A DNA stretch of 64,000 nt from Fragilaria crotonensis (taxonomy: Eukaryota > Bacillariophyta > Fragilariophyceae > Fragilariales > Fragilariaceae): positions 1 to 64,000 of the forward strand of contig JAKSYS010000028.1 of the NCBI GenBank assembly GCA_022925895.1. Reading direction: 5' to 3'. The notes under the pieces were generated by a model that was not told where the DNA came from, did no database searches, and saw nothing but the letters and a program-made list of their open reading frames with translations. Shown in pieces: positions 1-10,837 of this stretch (positions within the stretch are counted from its first letter, which is position 1; the number at the start of each line of letters is the position of its first letter). The translations under genes and the position numbers were made by a program.

Positions 1-188
1 AATTTCTGATTCTCGGAGATATTTGTGAATCCTCAAACACGACACCATCATTCCCACTGAACTCTTCTCCGTTCATCGACGTGGACCATCTAGCTGTTAA
101 AGGTTGGAACAAACCTTAGATTAATCACTGGAACACAGTCTGGAGTTTCCTAGTGCTTTGGAAACAACATCATCTAATTGCTGTCGTC

Positions 189-1085
189 ATGGACGAATCT
201 GACGATCCGTATTCAATTTTGGGCGTTCCGTCTCACGCCTCGACGGCCCAAATCAAGGCTGCCTATCGTAAATTGGCGCTCCAACATCATCCGGACCGTC
301 AGGCGGATGAATCATCCAAGCATCGCGCTGCGCAGGTATTTGTCAAAATATCCAATGCCTACGAGATTATTGGAGACGAACAGCGTCGTCAAGAATACGA
401 CAGGGAACGACAAGAAGAAGAGGATGCACGGAACTACCGTAATTCGCGACGAAATCAACATCAGCATCATCCTTTTCATTTTCATGACCCAATGGAGGTG
501 TTTGCTCAAGTCTTTGGGCAAGAATTTGGCACACAATCGCGTGGAAGAGGAGGAATGGATTCATTTTGGAGCACTCCCTTCGGTGGTGGAGGCATGTTTG
601 GCAGCCACTTTGGACAGCGAGGTGGAGGAGGTTTCTTCCATGACGATCCTTTCTTCAGTGACCCTTTCGGAAGGCCCATGGGTGGCGGTGGTGGCATGAA
701 TGGTATGTTTGGTATGATGCAACAGCAAATGGATATGATGCGACAACAACAGGTGCAACAGCGTTCCGGGCAAGGATACAACAACTCCGGATACAATAAC
801 TCCGGATACAACAACTCCGGAGGATTTTCGTCTTCATTCTACTCCTCTTCGTCGTCCTCAAACTTCACAGGTGGACACCGCGAATCGGTTTCAACAACCA
901 CACGCATTGTTAATGGGAAGCGACAGACCATCACTGAGAGAGTCATTAGCAAGCCGGATGGCACGGTGGAACGCCACGTTGAAACGGATGGAGATGCTGA
1001 CTTTCCGCCGCCACAATTGGAACAGAGCCAAGAACCCCAGACGATTGAGGATGGCAGGAGACGACGGAAACGACAGCAACGTTGA
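189..1085 (+). CDS. DnaJ/Hsp40 co-chaperone, type II (DNAJB6-like)
   Basis: A 298-residue J-domain co-chaperone that should stimulate an Hsp70 ATPase, probably in cytosol or nucleus. The J domain covers about residues 6-70 and has the diagnostic HPD at 34-36. It is followed by a long Gly/Phe/Met/Gln-rich linker to about residue 215, with three tandem copies of YNNSG. A Ser-rich segment follows, then a C-terminal block (VSTTTRIVNGKRQTITERV) that resembles the tail of DNAJB6/MRJ proteins. There is no Cys-rich zinc finger, so it is not a DNAJA type. I chose the ATG at 189 because the J domain starts immediately after it; an in-frame start at 153 (TTG) would add 12 unconserved residues. No introns or signal peptide are seen. 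The family call is firm; the DNAJB6-like assignment rests on the tail only. Confidence 0.9.
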   Translation: MDESDDPYSILGVPSHASTAQIKAAYRKLALQHHPDRQADESSKHRAAQVFVKISNAYEIIGDEQRRQEYDRERQEEEDARNYRNSRRNQHQHHPFHFHDPMEVFAQVFGQEFGTQSRGRGGMDSFWSTPFGGGGMFGSHFGQRGGGGFFHDDPFFSDPFGRPMGGGGGMNGMFGMMQQQMDMMRQQQVQQRSGQGYNNSGYNNSGYNNSGGFSSSFYSSSSSSNFTGGHRESVSTTTRIVNGKRQTITERVISKPDGTVERHVETDGDADFPPPQLEQSQEPQTIEDGRRRRKRQQR

Positions 1086-1216
1086 TCTACGGCATTTTCA
1101 CTGCAGGCGATTAGTTTAGCTCTTCATGAATATTAGGATTGTTCTTGTATTTCCACTATCTTTTGCGATCGTATCACTATTTCAGCTAGGCATAAATGGC
1201 AGTCGGTCTAACATAT

Positions 1217-3115
1217 CTAGTTAGACCATTCCGTCAGAGGATCGAAATAGTTGGTTTCCGGGGTCCGTCGCTGCAGATACTTTGATTCGATGGTTGAAGC
1301 AATCCTCAATAACTTGTGTTCCATCCAAGCATCGCCTAACAATTGAAATCCGATCGGCAATCCCGTGTCGCGCTCGTATCCCACAGGGACGCTGAGCGCG
1401 GGAAGACCAAGGAAGTTTGCCAACGGAATGAATCGCATCACCTTGTACACCAATGGAGTGTTGCTCTCCCCTGTACTTCGGAAACCAGAATATGGCTTAG
1501 GTACCTTGAAACCCAGAGTGGGCGAGACAATGGCATCCACATTCTGATCTCGGAAAATCTTGTTACGCACCCAATCTATAGCCCACGTACGAACTTGTTC
1601 GCCGGCCAAGACTTCAGCAGCCGTTAGTTGCTTTCCCAAGGCAATGGTAATGTCAGTGTTGGCTTCCAGCCAAACGGCGGGATCATAGAATGCAGAATCC
1701 CACGCGGCTGCCAACTCGCTGAGGATCTTGAGGCCGTGCGCGAGGTGAATCTCACGCAGGTGAGGGATTGTAATGTTGACAATTTCCGCACCCTGTTCCG
1801 TCAGAAATATAACCGTGTCCTTGCATGCTTGGACGACTTCAGGATCCGAATGTAGAAAATGGTCCCAATAAATGCCAAGTCTCATACCCTTGACAGAATC
1901 CTCCAGTCCACTAATGTGTGCCGGCGGAACTCCAAGGGTTCCACCATCGTACATGTCGGAATAAAAGTGATGAGTGCTGCTCTCATTTTTCTTCTGGCTC
2001 ATGACTAGATGTGCCAAGGCCAAGTCGGCTGCGGATGCCGCCAGGGATCCGGCCTTGATGACGCTGCAACCCACAGCAGCATCTGTTTCAACCCGTCCAA
2101 AGGTGACGGCAAGCCCAAAGGTCCCCGACATGCTGGCCGGGATGCGAATGCTGCCACCTCCGTCGAATCCCAGGGCAATGGGTGCCAGGCCGGAAGCGAC
2201 TAGGACGGCCGATCCAGAACTGGATCCTCCAGGATAGTAATCTAAATGGTAGGGATTGAAGGGACCATCAAAGGCCAGGGAGTAGCCGAGAGGTGTTACG
2301 CCACCTTCGGTGGAGACAGTCACGCCCAGAATAATCGCACCGGCTTGTCGAAAGCGTGCCACCATGATATCATCCTCCACATCCTCCATGGCGGTGTAGT
2401 TCGATGCTGTCGTGGGTGTGCAATGCAGACTCCCATAGCACAAGACATGGCCTCGGACGTGCACCATATCCTTGACTCCAATGGGTACGCCATCCAAGAC
2501 CGAGAGTGGTTTGCCGGCCTTATATCTTAGATCTGATTCTGCAGCCTGTCGCAGGACATCGTCGGGACGGAAGGAAGAAAAAATGTGCAAGTGCTCCAAG
2601 GTATCGCACCCCTGAAGCACCTTGGTCAGGACCTGCGTCGGAGTTGCCTTGCCCGATTGGTAGATTTGGTGGTAGTCCATAACGGTCCGATATTTGGTCC
2701 CTTCGGCGCAATTAGTTTGAAGCCCTCGCGACGCGACAATGGATTCTGAAGTTGTCGCTAGTGCGGCATGTGTGTGATAGTCGTAATCTGCGGCCGAAAG
2801 TCGTGCCAATGGATAGTAGGTGGCAGGCACTCCGGCAAGTTTCGTGGCAGCCAAGTTTCGAATCAAGTGGACGTCGTTCTGGTTCAAGAGGAAGCGAAGA
2901 ATGAAAGGTCGCAGTGGAGTACGGGTGACGATCCAAGTTATGACGGTGAGGAGGAAGCCTGACATTGCCGGGGCATCGAGTTCAATAATGTTGTACTCCG
3001 AGTACGAGTAGTCTATGGACATGGCTTTCGTCGCGGGGGGAAGGATAGGAACCTCTTGGATAGCCAACATCATGGCAACCGCAATGGCAGCCACAAGGAC
3101 TGTCAACCACATCAT
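1217..3115 (-). CDS. Membrane-anchored amidase-signature hydrolase (FAAH/GatA superfamily)
   Basis: A 632-residue amidase-signature serine hydrolase. The Lys-cisSer-Ser triad can be placed: Lys about 215 in GVPIGVKDM, the cis-Ser in GGSSSGS (296-302), and the nucleophile Ser about 322 in DGGGSIRIPAS. Enzymes of this family cleave carboxamides such as fatty-acid amides, or act as the GatA subunit of the tRNA amidotransferase. The hydrophobic N-terminus (WLTVLVAAIAVAMMLA) looks like a signal anchor, which argues against organellar GatA and for a FAAH-like or general membrane-attached amidase. I set the start at the Met-Met at 3115; 45 more in-frame codons upstream lack conserved character and would bury the anchor. 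Single exon. The substrate cannot be predicted. Confidence 0.87.
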   Translation of the reverse strand: MMWLTVLVAAIAVAMMLAIQEVPILPPATKAMSIDYSYSEYNIIELDAPAMSGFLLTVITWIVTRTPLRPFILRFLLNQNDVHLIRNLAATKLAGVPATYYPLARLSAADYDYHTHAALATTSESIVASRGLQTNCAEGTKYRTVMDYHQIYQSGKATPTQVLTKVLQGCDTLEHLHIFSSFRPDDVLRQAAESDLRYKAGKPLSVLDGVPIGVKDMVHVRGHVLCYGSLHCTPTTASNYTAMEDVEDDIMVARFRQAGAIILGVTVSTEGGVTPLGYSLAFDGPFNPYHLDYYPGGSSSGSAVLVASGLAPIALGFDGGGSIRIPASMSGTFGLAVTFGRVETDAAVGCSVIKAGSLAASAADLALAHLVMSQKKNESSTHHFYSDMYDGGTLGVPPAHISGLEDSVKGMRLGIYWDHFLHSDPEVVQACKDTVIFLTEQGAEIVNITIPHLREIHLAHGLKILSELAAAWDSAFYDPAVWLEANTDITIALGKQLTAAEVLAGEQVRTWAIDWVRNKIFRDQNVDAIVSPTLGFKVPKPYSGFRSTGESNTPLVYKVMRFIPLANFLGLPALSVPVGYERDTGLPIGFQLLGDAWMEHKLLRIASTIESKYLQRRTPETNYFDPLTEWSN

Positions 3116-4171
3116 CGCCACTTCCTTTCTCTTGTTGGGTAATCCTAAACCGGCTTGTTTGTCACGTGTCACTCGTTCCTGGCAAAAGAGGCACAAATGC
3201 CACTTAAACCTGTCGAAAATAAAGTTTCTACAATCATCGGGCGACCACAAGGTCGACCTGTATCAGACTCAGAATCAATCACGGCCAATGACAAGATCAT
3301 TGTGTTGGCTTGTGTCGTTCGTCCTGCTTCCTGGAGAGATCGAAAGTGTGATATCTGGATTTTCGACAGCTCCCTTTACGCAGTGCAAGTATCGAACTCG
3401 TATGTACGACGGTACCAGTACGTCACTCCGAGTATTGAACAAACAACAAACTATAGACTGTGTGCTGTACAAGTAGTACGGAGTACCGGTACTACTGGTG
3501 AACCCTCTACGGAGTGCTGGAGTACGATGTACCAGGTACCAGGTACAAGTACCAGTACCAGACAGGAACAAGGAAGTGAACGAGAGTGCGCTGTGTATTG
3601 TACTGTAGGACCTCGTTACGTATGCATATCATATGACATATGACATATGACATATGAGGACACCTGGGACTGGGTACTTGTACTCAGCATACCGATATGC
3701 ATATGCATATGCATACAATTCACAGGTCACAGGGTAGACTACCGTAGCAACTGTAGTCTGTAGTACCCTGGTATTCGTTCTACTGGAGTACTAATGAGAG
3801 CGTAGAATGTTGCACAATGGAGCGGGTATTGTACTCCAGGCGTACCTGGTACAAGTACTTTAAACTTTAAACTCGGAGGACTGATATGTACCGCAAAACC
3901 TACGTCTGGCTCAAAACCTACGGCTGGTGCACTACTCATCTGGAGCCCGAAAAGTTACTGGCGACTGGTGCCGTCTCGCGACTAGCGACTCGCGAGGCAG
4001 TCGCATCGCGATCATCTTCCCAACGTCGTGGTTTGAGTTTCACCCTGAACATGAGTGCTTTCTTTGTATCACAACGTAGTGTGTTGCAATGATACCAGAT
4101 GATCTTGTGTGCTGCCTGCTGTGTCAACTAAACGCGGCATGATTACTGATTGACCTTGACCAAAAAGCATA
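3116..4171. other. Intergenic, GTAC-rich, with 7-bp tandem repeat
   Basis: No convincing gene. The stretch is dense in short palindromes built on GTAC (3390-3560 and 3660-3870), which create shadow reading frames without protein-like composition. A 28-bp run of four CATATGA units lies at 3630-3657, followed by alternating ATGCAT units around 3695-3715. Confidence 0.6.
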
Positions 4172-5361
4172 ATGTGCGGCTTCGTGGTCCGTCTCGCCTT
4201 TCCTCCACGTCGTAAGATCTTGTCTCGGATGGTTATCTACGACGAGTGTCAGGGGAGGCGAAGGGGAACAACAGAAACAATTACTGCGAGTTCTTATTAC
4301 GGTAATGATTGTCGTGGCAGTATTTTGTCAGTGAAATCGAAAGCATCCATGATTCATTGTTCGTGGTATCATCACTCCTCACATGCACCTCCAGAAGTTC
4401 TGATGGGCGGTGATTTTGTGGGACTGTCGGCTACATTTCATCCTCAAACTGGAGCGTTGATTCCTATACCGGAATACATGATACCAAAGTCTCTTGTCGA
4501 ATGGGGTCAAGCACCGACCAGTCTCCAGGTATTCGCATCCGAAGATATCGACCCCAACGACGGGAGTTCACCACAACACCTTCGCCGACAAACTTGGACC
4601 ATGTATCCCGAGACCGACTGTGGGATGGAGAATATTCAAACACACCGTGTCGCACCAGTGCAACAATTCGTGGAGCATGTTGTTTCGAATCGGCTTACCG
4701 CCGCCATCAAGAACGATGACGGCGACATTAATAGTACAAGAAGACGAAGAAATGACGACATCCCCTCCGCCACCGCCCGAGTATGGACCGACCACCTTCC
4801 TACAACGGATGCAGCGTCAAACACCGTCATTTTGTGGAAAGTGCCTTTGTCGCCTTTGCCAAGAATGACGACCAGCATCGCATTCGTATAGCTGTAGAAG
4901 TCGAAATCGATGAGAGATATGACGGCACCAACAGCCACAGCAGTACTGCTTCATCGAGTAGTTACAACATTGTCTCGCCGATCAAGATTGTTTTGGAGCG
5001 GCGGTTGGATTCGGTTTCGACATTCGGCTCTCATTTCACCAAGGGAGGAGGCTTGGATGCGGCACAAATGACAAGGTGGATGGGACCAATCCTTCCCATG
5101 TATGAGTCCTTTGCCGGCAACCCCATGGTAGGAAAATGGAGAAGAAACATGCCCTCGGGTGAAGGCACGTTACACTCCACTGACGTAATGTTTCCGGGGC
5201 ACTTAACCCTTTCGTATGGAACTCTGGGCAATTTATGGATACTTGAAATGGGCCAAATTGTTCCCGAAGATCAAATCCAACATTTGGTCAGGCTTAGCTT
5301 TCATTCTCCATCCGCCGTCGAAATTGAAACCTGGGTCGAGCCAGGAGAGTTTGCGTCGTGA
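4172..5361 (+). CDS. Conserved-looking unknown protein, interrupted by a one-base frame change
   Basis: I do not recognise the function. The N-terminal half (frame of 4172, to about 4790) contains the protein-like stretch FVGLSATFHPQTG, then IPIPEYMIPKSLVEWGQ and SLQVFASED, and later TMYPETDCGMENI. The reading then has to move by one base to a second frame (open 4756-5361), which carries VESAFVAFAKND, HRIRIAVEVEID and IETWVEPGEF. The two parts together read like one soluble beta-rich domain of about 370 residues; the WGQ/PE/CG pattern suggests a small lipocalin-like or CpcS-like fold, but that is a guess. The shift corresponds to one missing base somewhere in 4756-4890. I cannot tell whether this is an assembly error, an unusual intron or real decay. 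A further open stretch to 5545 in another frame is probably not part of it. Confidence 0.5.
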
Positions 5362-5965
5362 TTTTATCGTGGCTCTGGGAATCAGCGGGCATATCACCCA
5401 CATCGTCAGGGGCTGTCCGAATTTGGCAGAACAGAAAGACAAACCATGTCCTTTTGTTGTGGCTCGCCTCGGAATAATTGACACTCTACAAACACTAGTA
5501 GTAGAACGATGTCAGTCAGGTCAGTCTGGTAGCTATGATGCCTAGAGATTTCATAAATCATGCACTACTTGTACTTATATTGGACGGGGACGTTCACTGG
5601 AATGCAGCACTGCACTTGTCTGTTGACTGCATTTTATTCCTATGATATGATACAGTCCTACATACAGTACCACACATGTATGGTACTACTAGTACTGTAG
5701 TATGTTTTCGTTTACTCGTATACAAAAATGTTTATCATTGATACATCTCACAATGAATCTTTATCCCCGCATACACCAATTCTTTTGGGTCATGTGTCAC
5801 CTTGAAATGGATCTCGTCGCGCACAACAATACACCGATACAGAAACTCCGAGTAGTCTACGACAGTACTCTTTGCAGATATGTAGGGCCAAGTGCAGGAA
5901 AGTCGTCAAGCCTTACCAACAGATCTGATCCTTGGTTGAATTGATCATTGCAAACTATAGCGACG
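5362..5965. other. Intergenic
   Basis: Nothing gene-like beyond weak open frames. GTAC-rich at 5640-5705. Confidence 0.5.
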
Positions 5966-6884
5966 ATGGAGGTTGCTGCTATCGGAGCCGCCGCTTCGTT
6001 CTCGTTGGCTGATGTGAGTTACGACGAGGATAAAGTGAAGGACGGATCGCAATGCAACTGCATGAGTATGATGACTCTTTTGCTAGTAGCCGCAGCAGGT
6101 ACGTTGTCAAGTGCGAAGTCAATGTGACGACCCAAAGCGTTATAATGCCCTTCACTTACCAACATGTTGTCTCCCTCTATTGCATAACAACAGCTATCTT
6201 TGCAGGTTTGTCCATGGCCATCGAAGGGTCTTCGATTGTTCTTGTTGCCGGGATCGTTTCTCTCGCAGTCACACCCATTGTCTTGCTGCAGCGATTTCAA
6301 CTCAGCAGGATGAGCAGTAAGTCTTTGGCCGTCTCGAGTGCTCGGTCATTATCGTTATTATCATTTCATTTTATACTCACCTCGTTGTCATAGCCCTCCG
6401 ACAGGTTCACAATCGTCTACGTCAAGATGTGAATCGACTGACCGCGGAGAATGCGGATCTGGAACACCAGACCGCTCGGCTGTCGGAAAAGGCTGAGCGC
6501 GTCACGATTGTCGAAACAAATTTACAAAAAATGGTGGGAACACAGGGGGGAACAGTAGACTCGTTTGTCGCGCTCGTCAAGGACAATGGCGCCATTATCG
6601 AGGAGATGAACAGCCTCCTCACGGCACAAGTCGCACAGCAACTCATGGCGACGATTGTTCGAGTCGATCATGATCAAGATTTTCAACTTTCGGACAAGGA
6701 AATCAGTGAATTGATTATGCGTTTGGGAGCAATGAAGGGAGTTGATACCATTGATGAGCAGCAGCTGCGAAAGGTGCTGTCGCAACGTAAGGGAGTGGAA
6801 GGTGTCTACAGTGTCATTCAGAACATGCAGGATAGCAAACAAAAGTCCATGATTGAAGTCTCCTCTCGGGCCCTAGTGTTTTGA
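5966..6884 (+). CDS. EF-hand/coiled-coil membrane protein, family copy A
   Basis: Three exons, 5966-6098, 6206-6316 and 6394-6884, joined by GTACGT..CAG and GTAAGT..TAG introns, both phase 1, giving 244 residues. Order of parts: short acidic N-terminus; CNC motif followed by a hydrophobic segment (MTLLLVAAAGLSMAI) split by intron 1; a second hydrophobic segment (IVLVAGIVSLAVTPIVLL); a long coiled coil (VNRLTAENADLEHQTARL and on); then one EF-hand loop, DHDQDFQLSDKE, with Asp at 1, 3, 5 and Glu at 12; then a helical tail. Three relatives lie at 54.5, 55.9 and 62.4 kb. The function is unknown. I infer a membrane-bound oligomer whose cytosolic rod carries one Ca2+-binding loop. A single EF-hand usually needs a partner, so pairing may occur between chains. 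Confidence 0.8.
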
Positions 6885-7068
6885 ACATGTTGGGTTGGAT
6901 TTATGCCGGCTTTGAGCAACATGCGTCGCATGGTATTGCATGCAAATAACTGCTATAGCAACGAATCGTTCGATGCTTCACACTTTTTCACTTTTCGAAG
7001 CCTTGGTATTTGACTGACCTCATGACTATGTATAGAGCTCAGTCATACGTCAAGCATCTGAGAAACGC

Positions 7069-8667
7069 TCACGGCAAGTAACAATAGTCTGTCTTCGAAT
7101 TGTCATGCCCGACACAACCAGGAATTTCACCAGGACCATCCTTGATGAAGCATTTTAAGCCTGGCATGCAATCCTCATCCGAATCACAGTCCCCTTCGCA
7201 GCGGTTGCAGCGCAATGTTGGAGTGCAGCTGCGAATATTAGTGCTTAGAGGAATGCGATTAAGTGCAGACATTGGAGGAGAAACTTGAGGGCTTGGCGAC
7301 GACCCAGTCAAATCCTTGGTGACACAATAGTCACGGTCTGACGAACCAAGGAAAGCCAACAGTGAGCCTCGACATGAAATATCAAACGCAAAGCAGAACC
7401 GAACATCTAAAACTTACTTGTCTCTGCGTCGCCTTCACACCCCGGGACCGGCGAGTCTTTGGTAGCACCAATACGTTGGAAACATACGAGCTCTGCTCCA
7501 CGGCACTGGTGGTCGTCATCGCAGTCGCCCTGGCATCGATCGCAAGGATTTGCGCTGCTGCACTCCTCGTCGCGAAGTCTTAACTGGTTGTCACCATCAG
7601 AAGGACCATGCAGGTCCGTTGCAGGAGCTGAAGTGATTGGAGGTGACGCAGCCATATCCCTGGTGATGCAATAGTCGCGTTCTAACAAAAGGTCAAACCG
7701 CAGAAGTGAGATTCAAAGGTAACATAAGACACGAAGTAGAAGTAGTCTTTACCCACTGACCTTCCACTGTGTTTCCTTTGCACCCTGGGACCGGTGAATC
7801 TTTGTTGCTGTCGTTACGCTGGAAGCACACGAGCTCGGCGCCCCTGCATTGGTGGTCGTCATCGCAGTCTCCCTGACATACGTCGCAAGGACTCTCGCCG
7901 CTGCACTCCTCGTCGCGGAGCCTCAGCTCGTTGTCGAGACCTGATTCATAATCGCTGGCTGCATCGTAAAGTTCCATAAGGTTCGTGGACCAGCGGCGAG
8001 CTACTCCGAGTATTTTGCATGTAGTGTTCTCAACAATTTCGCCGGCCTTGGGGTGATGGTCTTGGTTGATACACTGATCAGGGCCGCCTAGTGGACTCAG
8101 CTCAAACGGTTTGCCATCCGAGCGAAAGCCCAAAATGATTTGGGCTTCGTCAGTGCTGCATCCCTTTAGTTCGTACTGCGTTGTGGACACTCGATGTAAA
8201 CACAGGTTGTGGTACGCTGTCTTAAAGCGACCACCATCAGAGTCTGGAAGGTAGGTAAACTTCTGGTCGTCGTTGTCCGCCGCGCACTTTTGCCACCACA
8301 ACGTGCCCCCTTCCTTACAACCCTCCTTACACTCCCAGCACCACTTGCGTTCCCGAGAATACTCCTCCTGCCAACAGTAGCCCAATTCCCAATGCATCTT
8401 TAGTGAAAACAAACGAGGACCTATGGCAGTCCTGGACATGATGTTATGTGCATGCGCAGCGTTTCCACGGAGCGCTCGCCCAAAAGTCGAGTCTGTTGTT
8501 TTCATTTCGATGGTACGATAGCTGCTTTTCAGTCCATCATCATCTTCGCGGCCTTCAAGGGCGCGTCCAATCGGTGGTGGACAACGGGGATCCACATCCC
8601 ATGCCAAGGAAAGGTGAACCCGACATAGCAACACAAACAACACGGCCACAAATCTTGTGACTTTCAT
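7069..8667 (-). CDS. Secreted lectin-like protein with three Cys-rich modules
   Basis: Three exons, 8667-7761, 7681-7418 and 7337-7069, with phase-1 introns (GTCAGT..TAG and GTAAGT..CAG), total 479 residues. It opens with a signal peptide (MKVTRFVAVLFVLLCRVHLSLA). Exon 1 then encodes a ricin-B/beta-trefoil-like region of about 170 residues (HWELGYCWQEEY, paired Cys, QKFTYLPDSDGGR, LCLHRVSTTQYELKGC, INQDHHPKAGE) and the first Cys-rich module (PCDVCQGDCDDDHQC..GAELVCFQR..PVPGC). Exon 2 encodes a nearly identical module; exon 3 encodes a diverged third (RCNRCEGDCDSDEDC..GLKCF..IPGC). It is a clear paralogue of the gene at 44.2-45.4 kb. Likely secreted or cell-wall associated; glycan binding is inferred from the trefoil-like pattern only. 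The start at 8667 was chosen because the signal peptide begins there. Confidence 0.85.
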
Positions 8668-9424
8668 GGCTTCAATTATACCGTCATTGTGCTCTCTGTT
8701 GCATTCCTCTCCGATTTTGTTGGATGAGACACTCCGGTTTTGAGGTATTGTGTGGAGTCCTCGGTATCTGGCGGGATTGACTCGCAAAAAGTGGCGAGAA
8801 AAATCTTGAGTACAGGAACAAATTCGTCGAAATCGTCCGATTTGTCTCACACACGAAGACATAAAGAGTCTCTATGTGTGCACGTACTCCGAGTACTACT
8901 AGTACTGTACGCCAAAAGCAATGAATGTCTGAGAGTATGGTCCCCGGTCCCCGGATTCAGTGGTACGGCGTCCATTCGAGTATGCGATCCACGCCACGCG
9001 AATTTACGAGTGTCTAATACATCTTGATTGAGTTCTCCGCTTCGTTTGTTTCTAACCTTTCCTTCCTTTTTAAGTAATTTGTTGGTCATGATTGTATAAC
9101 TTAAACAGTTTATCAGACCCAGCAGTGTCAATAGGAGAAAGTGTCCTTGTGTATTAATGAAGCCGGCATTTATATTGCTTCCATCCCTCTGTCATTGGTA
9201 CGAGGTGATGTTATGCTCTGACATGTATGAGCAATGAAGGTTGGCCACCGCCATGGAGTCATCTCACTGACACTGGGAGGATTGGTCTAGGGAGAACAAA
9301 ACAAGGCAGTGAGGATGCACACCCATCATCTCAACACGGCCACGCTGCCAGCAGTCATCAATCGAGGAGTCATTACACATGCATTGCTCATGATAGTCAC
9401 CCTAACCATATTTATGCAGATATG
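8668..9424. other. Intergenic
   Basis: Putative upstream region of the lectin-like gene. A GTACTCCGAGTACTACTAG palindromic cluster lies at about 8883-8905. No gene recognised. Confidence 0.5.
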
Positions 9425-9680
9425 ATGCACCCAGGCCTAGCTAGCTATTATCACCCTTGACGACGAGATGTTTACCGGCTTGGAGCATCAGCAAATGCAC
9501 TAAATGTTGTTGCACGTGTTTGGGTTGAGGGACATTCCCTCCCAAATGCAACCTATCAACCAGGCCTAGCTATTATCACCCTTGACAAGATGTTTACCGG
9601 CTTGGAGCATCAACAAATGCATTAAATGTTGTTGCACGTGTTTGGGTTCAGGGACATTCCCTCCCAAATGCAACCTATCA
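9425..9680. repeat. Tandem duplication, about 125-bp unit
   Basis: Two head-to-tail copies, about 9429-9560 and 9560-9680, sharing the segments TATTATCACCCTTGAC, GATGTTTACCGGCTTGGAGC and GGGACATTCCCTCCCAAATG with few differences. The second copy runs straight into the retrotransposon remnant. Confidence 0.75.
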
Positions 9681-10390
9681 AGTTTGATGGGTTGGAGGAC
9701 ATCAAAGATTTGGCCCATTATACTGAAAGTGGAGTCTGGATGGGATTGGCTCCTACCACCAAGTTAAAGGCTGTTAAGTTTTGGATCAGCAAGAGATTTG
9801 CAAGAATGCAGCTTGTGACCTCATGGAATTAACTTAGTACGCTTTTATTGGCAAGCTGATTTGCAAGATGTCCTTGGCAAACTCTGACAAAGAAGATGCC
9901 AATGGTAAGTTTTACTCCCCAGATGTATTTAATGCAAGCAACTATAAGAATTGGATAAAGTGGAGGGTATCAAATTACCTGGACTCCTCAAAGAAAGGAA
10001 AATCTGGCATGCCATTGTTTTATGTTATTCAGCACCCAGCAGATGCCTACGCCAATGATGCACTGGATGAGTATGCCATCACCTTGTGGGCGGCATCATT
10101 ATATACACTGGCTGCAGTACCTTGCTTACAACTGAGAGGTTTGTCACCTCATCAATCTTAGAAAAACTCGCAGAGGATGGTGATGGAAGGGTTGTGCACT
10201 TGTTGGCTGCTTCGTGAACTCGGCAAAACACATGATATGAGACGTGGCGCACCTGCAAATGCCAAGCTTCAAGTATTGCTCTGGAAGACTGGAGCCTCAT
10301 TTTCTTTTGAGTTGTTATACCTTACTACCCACTCAATGTGGCATTCAAGGCATGGGATGATGTACTTTATTACTGTACCTGGTACTTGAG
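9681..10390 (+). mobile_element. Retrotransposon fossil: Copia-type gag-like remnant
   Basis: Short protein fragments in this stretch match, from memory, the gag-like polyprotein start of algal Copia-type LTR retrotransposons: a block around KLKAVKFWISKRFAR, then YKNWIKWRVSNYLDSSKKG followed by MPLFYVIQHP, then a weakly preserved stretch. No protease, integrase, reverse transcriptase or LTR pair is visible. It is broken in several places and truncated at both sides, so it looks old. The family assignment is by pattern only. Confidence 0.5.
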
Positions 10391-10837
10391 TACTCAGTAC
10401 TGTCGAACTGTTGAAGTGCACCTAGTACCTACTACTGTACCTACTATACCTGGCTGGTGGCTGGTACTGTACTTTGTAACGTCCAGACTGCATCTGCGTA
10501 CCAGTACCTGGTACTAGTACTTGTACAGTGTTCAGCTTTGTCATGCTTTAATTAGATGTCACTCACCTCTCACGTCTCAGTCGGTGTCCACATCGTCACT
10601 CCTCCGTTCTCTCATCACATTTATCAGCCTCAAGTTTTTTTTTCAATTCCGGCCTCTGCCCTGTTTACCGTCACCTCTCATTTTCTTGTCTCCTTACATT
10701 GCACCTGGTCTCGGGGCATCATCTTGCAATACACCTCAGTATACATCAAACAACAGATTGAAGTAACAACAAGTTTATAAGATCAGTGCCTCATGAGTCG
10801 GTGACATAACGGCATCGAACTCTTCAGTCTACCAAAC
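10391..10837. other. Intergenic
   Basis: GTAC-rich up to about 10530, then a pyrimidine-rich stretch before the exportin gene. Nothing else seen. Confidence 0.5.

Noticed and set aside
3155-3643. Plus-strand open frames in the 3.1-3.6 kb spacer
   Set aside because: Created by GTAC-rich sequence; no protein-like pattern and no suitable splice partners.
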